Assembly (NCBI GenBank): GCA_017562135.1
Contig: QEYB01000003.1
Span: 558,001-622,000, forward strand
Reading direction: 5' to 3'
Length of the DNA: 64,000 bases
DNA from: Dipylidium caninum
Taxonomy: Eukaryota > Platyhelminthes > Cestoda > Cyclophyllidea > Dipylidiidae
Shown here: piece after piece, positions 56,500 through 64,000 of the stretch
How positions within the stretch are numbered: position 1 is the stretch's first letter
How the letters are laid out: every line of letters begins with the position of its first letter
Notes under the pieces: generated by a model
What the model was told of the DNA's origin: nothing
The model's database searches: none
The model's input: only the letters and a program-made list of their open reading frames with translations
Position numbers and translations under genes: made by a program

Positions 56500-59400
56500 G
56501 TAGGCTGCCCTTTTGCTACTCCCTCATCCTTAACTGTCTGTTCTCAGCACGCAAAGTCTGAGCAATCCAAAGCTCAGTTAATATGTGGACGCATCCACCT
56601 ATCGCGGTTGTACCCATAGGAGTCTCTAAGTCTTAACCGTAACTATTTGGCCTTGTCTTTTTTGGTCTATTTATGCAATTGATAATACTTACAACTTAGT
56701 AATCTTGTGCATTCTTCAGGTTTTTCCACTCCTCACGCATTTGCATTGTCATTTGTTGTAGCGGATTCCCTGTAAGGTTAGGCGCCGCACCGAAATTTTT
56801 TTAATACTCTTTTTTTGAAACATTTGTTGCTTTCCCAAAAGTACGGGAAGAAATATAAGTAAGCGAAGTTATCTAATGTGAGCGGACCCATCTAGAGGAT
56901 ACACTTGGATATATGCCCAAGGGGGCCTAGTAACTGAACTAAATTCCATCCTAATCGGGCACGCTAGGCGACAGTCATAGACTTTGGTAGCAATGCACTT
57001 GAGCATTTTGAGGTCGGTAGGCTACAGTCATGCTTTCGTTTCTGAGTGTGGTGATTATTTGCCGCCTGATGGCTCACCGTTGAGTATAATTTAATGATTC
57101 ACTGGTCGCATCCTTCTCCAAGCAGTCTTAGTATCGCCACTGACACGCTTAGCCCTCGTGACCTGCAAGCCTCAATCAAACGGTTTCGTATCGAGAATTT
57201 GCTTTCAGGTCTTACAGAATTCTTCGAGTCCCTTTGACTTAGACAAACAACTCATTCTCTGATGAATATTCTTTTGATGCTGTTACCTTTCTCTAATAAA
57301 TCTTGCAATGGAGCTTTTCTTGGTCGCCGCCAATTTTCTTTATCTACAAAGAATATTATTACTTTTCTTTAGCATACTTGTCGTTTAAGATGATGTAGCT
57401 CTGTTTATAGACCCTTGAATGGCTCTCTCTGGTCGCACTAAGACCGTAAGAGGACTTAGCGCTTGTCGACCTGACCCCAATTTACCGGTTTTATCATGGA
57501 TTCATCGTTCCTGAAAAGAAAAAAACACGATTAATTCGTGGTGTATTAGAGTATAAAAATGTTTGTGTAAACAAATCATAAAAATTCGTGCATCTAGTAC
57601 ACGCCAAAAACTTTTTAGGTTGTCCTTTTTTGTGTCGTTGATTTCTCTAAGGTTCTTTGAAGCCTGAATGTTGAAATTTTCGTTTCCGTAAATTCAACTT
57701 CCTAACCCTCTGGTATTTTGACAGTTTTATTTCCGGGCTATTAAGAATGGTTATTAACACTCATTGGTGCCCTTAAAAAGGTGCACTTAAGAGGAGGCCT
57801 CTTGTTAACAACCATCAAAACCGTAATATCTCATTTGAGACACTTAATTTATCTACTTTCACATTGAACTACACAGTGCTGGAGTGCGTTTGTGTAAGAA
57901 CATCTTCAAAAGTGATATCCACAAACTTCTTCAGGTCACGTACACTTTTTTTATTTGTGTCGGAGATCGTATAGGGATCATATTCGGTTTCTCAGTTATC
58001 TATCAACTGAATGATACTCTTTGGTTATCTTTCTAGCCACAAGATGCGTTTATTCTCTTCCTCAAAGTTGCTATTTTTTCTGCGTTTTAGATTCGTGAGT
58101 TATGCATATGCCACTATTTCCCACATTCCTTTCTCCCTTGACGTCTTTTTATTTCTCTCCACTTACACTGCATTCCAGTTATCTCTCTCTCTCTTTCTAA
58201 CTTATGACTCTCACCGCTTTTAATTGCTTACCAGAGTTATTTACTTGCAAGCGGTGTCGACTAAGATTGAAGTTCACCCTTCGTGTTTGCCTAGTTACGG
58301 CAGATTTGTGAGGATTTCTCCCGTTGCCTTGAATGACAACGTACCACGGCGTCATGGGCGACGTAGGCTGGTAGAGCATTAGACTCAGGGTTCTGTGAAC
58401 TGCCTGATGCACATGTTTAGATCACTTCCCTGTTATTTCCTACCAACTTTACGGTTTCTTGGTCCTCTCCTTACACCAACTTCTACGGGATCTACTATTT
58501 CCCTGGTGCTGATCTTAAATGAACTGGGGTCTCACGAAGGCATTAATTATTTTATTGTGTAATTCTGTCGTTTTTATGAAGAGAAGGTAACACATTCTCT
58601 TGGATGGAAATTAATCGTCGGTTGATTACACACTGATTTTCACAATTTATGTCGTTCGTCTAGCATATACTCTCATTTCTAATTTTCATTTTTTTTTCTT
58701 TTATTGTTTCCATTATAGAATGCCGGCATTACATAGTGTTTTAAGGCATCTGCTTGAAGAATCATTTTCGAGCCGCAGCAGCGATCTCATCAGTGATGCG
58801 GCATCACGTCTACGTTGTTTCCCCTATTTTGTGCTGGGAAAATTTCAACGCATCCTATCTAGCTGATTTAACTTGTTCCGAACATTTGAAATTTTAATGA
58901 TGGCGTCGGGGGCTTTTGGAGTTTTTGTGGTCTTAAATACTTTTTTGGTCTGTGACCTGAATAAATCTGCTTAATTCTTTTCCTCTATGCAAATGTTTTG
59001 CCTTAGTAGAAATATCGTTTATAGAGGTGAGGTTCTTTTCCCTAACATCGTATATAAACACATAATTTTACTCATAAATAATCTCTTTCGCCACTGAGAT
59101 ATGGAGATATTAACCCCCCCCCCCCCCCACTGTAAATGAACACACGATACATGCTGCGGAAGGTATAGCAGCCTGTGTTGTGTGGGTTAAAACACTTCTA
59201 TCATGTATTTGCGGAGGTGCATCATGGACTACACGAATGATCACCAGGTCGGGTGTTTCAGTAGGATAATGATAGTCGTCTTTATGCTTTTTTCCCGTTA
59301 GCGCTTTCGCCGTCACCACCGCCATCCGAGTATACAGTAAAGCAGTCGGCATCGACCGACATGCAACTTGTTTATTTTTTGGTTTTCAACTCTCAGTTTG

Positions 59401-62400
59401 GAAGACGGGCGAAGACACTACGCCCACTCTACTTATGCACTATGTCTGATGTTTGGGCGCCTCTCATCACAGTTAGGAATGATTACCTGAGTTTTGTGAC
59501 TCGGTGAATTAAAATGTTTCTAAGACGCTTTTACCCTTAGGTGGAGAGTAATTTACTGTAGCGGCTTGGCACCGTTCTGTTTGTGCATGTAGTTCTGTAT
59601 GGAAATTTGACTCTCAAGAACGCACGCAGACCTAATCCTTGTGCATCCTCCGATCGCTCTAATCACCGCACATTGGAGGAGTTGTCTGTTTCCATGTAAT
59701 ATAGTGCTTTTATGTTGTTTTTTAAACAAGCTCGCAAGATGCTACGTCTTCCGGTGTCATATCAAATATATATATATATATATTCCACCACTTCTTTTGT
59801 GCCATGGCACATATCTTTTTCCCGAAACTAAAAGAACAGTGAATCGTTGATTCCAGAACGTTATTGGTACAATTATTTCCCATTATTTTTCCAATCTCTA
59901 TGGTTTCCCACAGCCACTTGCCTGACCGTGTTGGTTTTTTGGTTTTCTGACTGAATTTGGTAATTTACGATGTAGGCTGGTGCCACTAACCCAACTTTCC
60001 CTTTTCATTAATAAAAGTCTTCTCCTGGTCTCATTTAGAATACCCACCTTCCTGCGATACCATTTTGAAGGTTTACCTATCTTTCCTCTTTGTGTTTCTA
60101 ATTTGTCACATAACTTCGCGTCACTTTCTCCTACTTCAATTTATTCGCAGACAATTTGCGATTATTTTTTGTGTTTTCATATCTACCTATACCTTTTATC
60201 TTTATTTATCTTTCTATTTCTTTCAGTCTGAAATTGGTTTTGGAAAGATGGAATCCTACGCGAAGCTGGATCTACTTGGACAGGTCAGTGTCTAACTATT
60301 TCTTTTATTTTCCTGGAATAAATGACTCTCTTCAGCTCTGGAACGGACATGACTTCTTTGGTAGGCATTGTGGCAATACCCACTAGGTGTACCAGCCAAC
60401 TTTGGGTTCGTTTGCATACAGCTCTTCTTGCCTCGCGAGTCTGTGAAACGGCGCAAGGTCGCAGGCGATTTATTCATTTGCGAATTAGGGAGATTAAATT
60501 TTGTGACACCTTGCTAGAGACCGTTTTATTACATACGAGCACAAATTTGCTGTTTTTCTATGCCTTTTGATTTCTTGATTAAACAACAGCAGTGGAGGCG
60601 GTTACTAATCGTTGCTTTGGTTCTTAGCTTCCGTGAATGCGATTATCGTTTCTTTGAAAAATGACACTGGACTTTTTGTGGCATAATATACACAAACGTT
60701 CATGTTCAGTTTTCATACTTGGCTGTTGGTGCTGTTGTTTGTTTTGTTTCGAATCAAAATTTATTAGAAAACGGCTTGTTCTAGCAATACTTAGTTTTGG
60801 CTTCTCGAGATGGTTGAAGGCCTCAGAACCGTAATCGCTTTACTAAATCCCTTTCTTGTCTGTGTGTGTATGCGTGTGTGAATCAGCATGTAAACATGCA
60901 TCCTTTTTCCCTCTGTGCGCACACTACGCAGCTGTCAGGAGTAATCTTTTTCTCCGTTACCACCACTTCCACCTCCACTAACCGCACCCCCAACGCCCTA
61001 CCCTGCCCTACCCCCTGCCCTGCCCTCTCGAACGAACGAAAGAACCAACGCTCCTCGGGTAATGACTGCACCTCCGTGCTGCACACATTTACACATACAC
61101 ATACACCACTTAGCAGAAGCTTGTTTTCTTGGCATTCCTTTTTTATGCGCTGCATGGTCGATGGAGGAAGACGCCTCTTAGTGACAGTCGATGACGTTAG
61201 TAGATGCGTTATTTTCTCTTGGTTCCCAGTGGCTCATAGGTATTTCCTCTTTTTCCCAACATTTGCGGTCATCTGCACTGCCTCTTCCTATTGAGCCTTT
61301 ATGGGTCACAGAAACTTCTCAAAATCCACATGGTTCGACAAATATAGACCCGGCTTCCCACTTTGACTGCTGTTGCCGATTGGCCCAAGTCTGTTGTTTC
61401 ACCCTCTCCATGTCATACTTATATAGTTAATTTGCATGGTGTTGAAACGTATCTGGAAATTTGCGCCATTGTTCTTGTCAGGAGTAAGTGTTTGTCAGCA
61501 CAACAAACAGAAGTTCACGTACAGCGACTTTATTGTGTACATCACCTTGTTGTGACATTTATTGCCCTTCCTTCCTCTCCTTAAGTGCTAGTGTTTCCCG
61601 CTTGCGTTATGTGAAATTTATTAAGTTATATGCTGTTTACTCTCTTTATTAAAGCCTATTTTATTCCCCTTTACTGTTTACGTAGAATTTAAACTCATTG
61701 CGTATCAATGCGTCCTACCGTCCCCGAATGTTCCACATATGCGCCCTTTGTGACTATCCCCTAAACCCCAGGGCCTATATCTCGATGATGCTTTTGAAGA
61801 GGGCTAGTGCTTTAAAAACTCCCACTCATCCTTTTGCAACTTTTTGAGCCCAACTGTTCAAGTTCTTTGTTTGCTGTCATTCCGGGTTTTACGATGCCTG
61901 AACAACCTAGTCTTGCGGTGTGAACGTTCAATTCGCCGTACGGCGCAAACTCTTCTCCTGTCTGTACTCAAGCGTTGGAAAGGGGAATTCAAAGTAAACA
62001 AGAGTAAATATCAGTGATTTCCTTTTGGTTTTCTCAGTGACTGGACGTTTTTTCCTCTTCGGTGATAGGTTTTGTAATCCCTTTACCCTTTCTCCGTATA
62101 ACCACTCCCCACTGGACTCAGGCTCATTAACTCATTTTAGGTATTTGTCTTTAATCAGATCTCATTCCTCTCGTTTTTATTTGATTTTTTCAGTTCGCAC
62201 TTTTTCGTGTACTTTTGGAATTATTTTCTTTTGGTTCCATTTTTTACGCAATCTGGTCTATGTAAGGCCGGAATCTACCATTTCCGTGTGCGATCTTATG
62301 GATAGTTTGATGTGAGTTGTTCGTCACAGTTCTGCTCCTCCCTGTCGGTAGATTCTTTGCTGATGTTGACGATTGTTTTGCTTCTTTACTTTCGTGATAG

Positions 62401-63572
62401 ACACTAATCCATTCATGCATCTTGACATATTTAAAGTAGAACATTTCGTCAAACCGAATTTCGGTTCCTCATTCTATCGTGTTAATGATTGGGAAGAAAA
62501 ATCCTGTCCATTGAGGAGTACGCTGCCTTTTGCCGCCTTATGTTCACCAAATTTGGACTGCGTTTTCTTCTTTTGGATTAACTTTTCACATAAATTTTTT
62601 GTCATCTGTCAAATACTTTTTAATGAACTTCTATTACATGGGAGTTACAAAAACGAATTCTTAGTACCAAATCTCAAAATCATTTTCTCATTTTGCCTGC
62701 GGCTAGTGATGTTTGACTCGCCTCTTTGCGGCCACGGTCATAACTCTATATGTTGTTTACTTCAGCTTTACTTGTACCGAATGCCTTATGATATAAACAG
62801 GGGATAACCGTCTCATTTACTCATTTGAGAAGCATAAATTTCGTAGACAGACTTCTCGACTTTAGTGCTCCCTCTCTTTACCCAACCCCACTAATGAGCT
62901 GCTTGAAGCTGTCGTATATGGGCAGAAACGGATGTTAGTCGAGTGGAGGGCAATTAGGCAAACTGCCATTCCCTCCTCTCCTTGTGCTTTGGCAGAAAGC
63001 CTCTTGCTATTTAATGGCAACTTTTCACTCCCATTTTCAGTAGTTCTCTCCCTCTTCCACTGGCATGTCTGCGTTGTTAACCGTTCAAGATGGATACGAA
63101 TCATGTCAGAGCTGTGTCAAACCTTCTGGGCAATTTAAAGTGTATTATTTTTTTATGAATGGTTCGTCAGATCCTTCCACATTCTGACACCTTAATTTTC
63201 TCTCCTCTGAGACAAGAGTCGTACTTTTTGGTGTATTCAGATCTCTTTTTTACTTAGTGAGTTTTACTATTTCCTAGCACCCTAAGTGTGAACGCCTTTT
63301 TGGTAAATTGACCTCCACTCAATTCCACAACTAATCATAAGTGCATTCCTGCATTGCTTCAGGGCACCTACGCTACGGTGTACAAAGGAAGGAGCTTGTT
63401 AACGGAGAATTTGGTAGCGCTGAAGGAAATTCGCCTTGAACACGAAGAGGGCGCTCCCTGTACTGCCATTCGTGAGGTCAGCCTGCTGAGGGACCTGCGC
63501 CACGCCAATATTGTCACACTTCACGATATCATCCATACTGAGAAGTCGCTCACCCTCGTCTTCGAGTATCTG
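55475..63572 (+). CDS. CDK16: PCTAIRE-class cyclin-dependent kinase (CDK16/17/18), partial
   Basis: Exons 55475-56499, 60227-60283 and 63363-63572 are seen; earlier and later exons are missing. PCTAIRE kinases are CDK-family Ser/Thr kinases acting in neurite growth, vesicle transport and spermatogenesis, activated by cyclin Y or similar partners. The first exon is a long Ser/Thr/Pro-rich regulatory region ending with the family motifs [12 protein letters not shown] and [12 protein letters not shown], both PKA-type phosphosites in human homologues. The second gives [19 protein letters not shown]. The third gives [25 protein letters not shown] and [10 protein letters not shown], with the glycine loop GQGTYATV, the ATP-binding Lys and the PCTAIRE helix, and ends [24 protein letters not shown] rather than PFTAIRE excludes CDK14/15. 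All three joins are phase 0. The rest of the kinase domain lies beyond 64000. Confidence 0.92.
59114..59128. repeat. Poly(C) tract, 15 C
   Basis: Fifteen C in a row in the sense of the CDK pre-mRNA. Confidence 0.95.
59766..59782. repeat. (AT)n microsatellite
   Basis: About eight AT units in the large CDK intron. Confidence 0.9.
60227..60283 (+). CDS. CDK16: PCTAIRE kinase, 57-nt exon at start of kinase domain
   Basis: 19 codons, [19 protein letters not shown], between TTCTTTCAG and GTCAGT, phase 0 at both ends. This exactly bridges the two neighbouring conserved parts. Confidence 0.93.
60284..63362 (+). other. CDK intron of 3.1 kb
   Basis: T-rich DNA with short ACACAT repeats near 61080. 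No gene seen. Confidence 0.55.
63363..63572 (+). CDS. CDK16: PCTAIRE kinase, ATP-binding lobe exon
   Basis: 70 codons from GTYATVYKG to VFEYL, with the ATP-binding Lys (VALK) and the PCTAIRE helix with its Glu. Donor GTATGC. Confidence 0.96.
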
Positions 63573-64000
63573 GTATGCTCCCCTCCTCCTTTATTTATCA
63601 TTGTTTCTTTTTCCGTCACGATGTTTGGCGCCGAGTTCACTCTGGTCATGACGTCATTTCTGGATGGTTGTATCTGGCACTCGAAAACTTAGAAAACGAC
63701 TTTCCCTTCTAATTTGTCAAATCAATCTGGCAAATAGGAATCTTAAACCATTCAAAGTTTTACTGTCTAGTGGGTTTGTACAATGATTCTTTCGCCTGCC
63801 CCTACTTTCGCAACTATGAAGGCATCTATCCTCCTTAAACGCTTCTATACTCCCAAATGCTTTGCCACCATTTTTGGTTTTACCATAATCCTACTGTGGT
63901 AACTATTTCTCATCAAAAACTCACACTCTCATTCCTGAAATTAGCCTATGGCCAATCGAACGCGTGTTAGCTCCGTACAGCAACAGGTATTGACACGAAT
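63573..64000 (+). other. Start of the next CDK intron
   Basis: No further kinase exon (expected to start near DKDLKQY) appears before the window ends. Confidence 0.6.

Larger units (their letters stand above)
56500..60226 (+). other. CDK intron of 3.7 kb
   Basis: AT-rich. It contains a C15 tract and a (TA)n repeat. A tRNA-like fragment near 58365 is too incomplete to call. No other gene seen. Confidence 0.55.

Noticed and set aside
58350..58410. tRNA-like sequence GGTAGAGCATTAGACT followed by a weak B-box-like GGTTC
   Set aside because: The anticodon loop and acceptor stem cannot be folded; at best a decayed tRNA-derived fragment.
1..64000. Transposons, CRISPR arrays, viral genes or bacterial operons
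   Set aside because: No reverse transcriptase, transposase, integrase or terminal-repeat pattern and no regularly spaced repeats were seen by eye.

Overview
The window looks like nuclear DNA of an invertebrate animal, most likely a platyhelminth (flatworm). That is inferred from the divergence of the animal-type genes, the mixture of very short introns (33, 37 and 41 nt) with introns of several kb, and the very small exons. No operon, ribosome-binding site, CRISPR array, rRNA gene or recognisable transposon was found. All coordinates were read by eye; no alignment was run.

Layout from left to right. 1-4190: no gene seen. 4209-10733 (+): a Pax6-like gene with a paired domain, a homeodomain and a CCAAT-box promoter. 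11094-12395 (-): a CCNB1IP1/HEI10-like RING protein of the meiotic crossover pathway. 13653-15708 (+): ribulose-5-phosphate 3-epimerase (RPE), divergent from CCNB1IP1. 15709-23468: mostly GC-rich DNA with no secure gene. 23469-23908 (+): two exons of a third-KH-type domain. 27339-33128 (-): a three-KH poly(C)-binding protein (PCBP-like) gene, tail-to-tail with the plus-strand KH exons. 36538-50017 (-): an NFX1-type zinc-finger protein with a RING-like finger and an R3H-like end. 50018-55474: AT-rich, no secure gene. 55475 to beyond 63572 (+): the amino-terminal part of a PCTAIRE-class CDK (CDK16/17/18), cut off by the window edge.

The genes do not form one pathway. They are a developmental transcription factor, a meiotic E3 ligase, a pentose-phosphate enzyme, RNA-binding regulators, a transcription/RNA regulator and a cyclin-dependent kinase. 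The main points for a second look are: alanine at homeodomain position 50 of the Pax protein; a 7-nt first coding exon predicted from splice phase; 24-nt and 33-nt exons in KH1 of the PCBP-like gene; C-rich tracts inside introns of that same poly(C)-binding gene; loss of the signature histidine in the NFX1 R3H region; and three single-base reading-frame slips inside otherwise conserved exons (Pax, PCBP, NFX1), which suggest assembly indels. By eye the left half is clearly richer in GC than the right half, with the change at about 31-37 kb.
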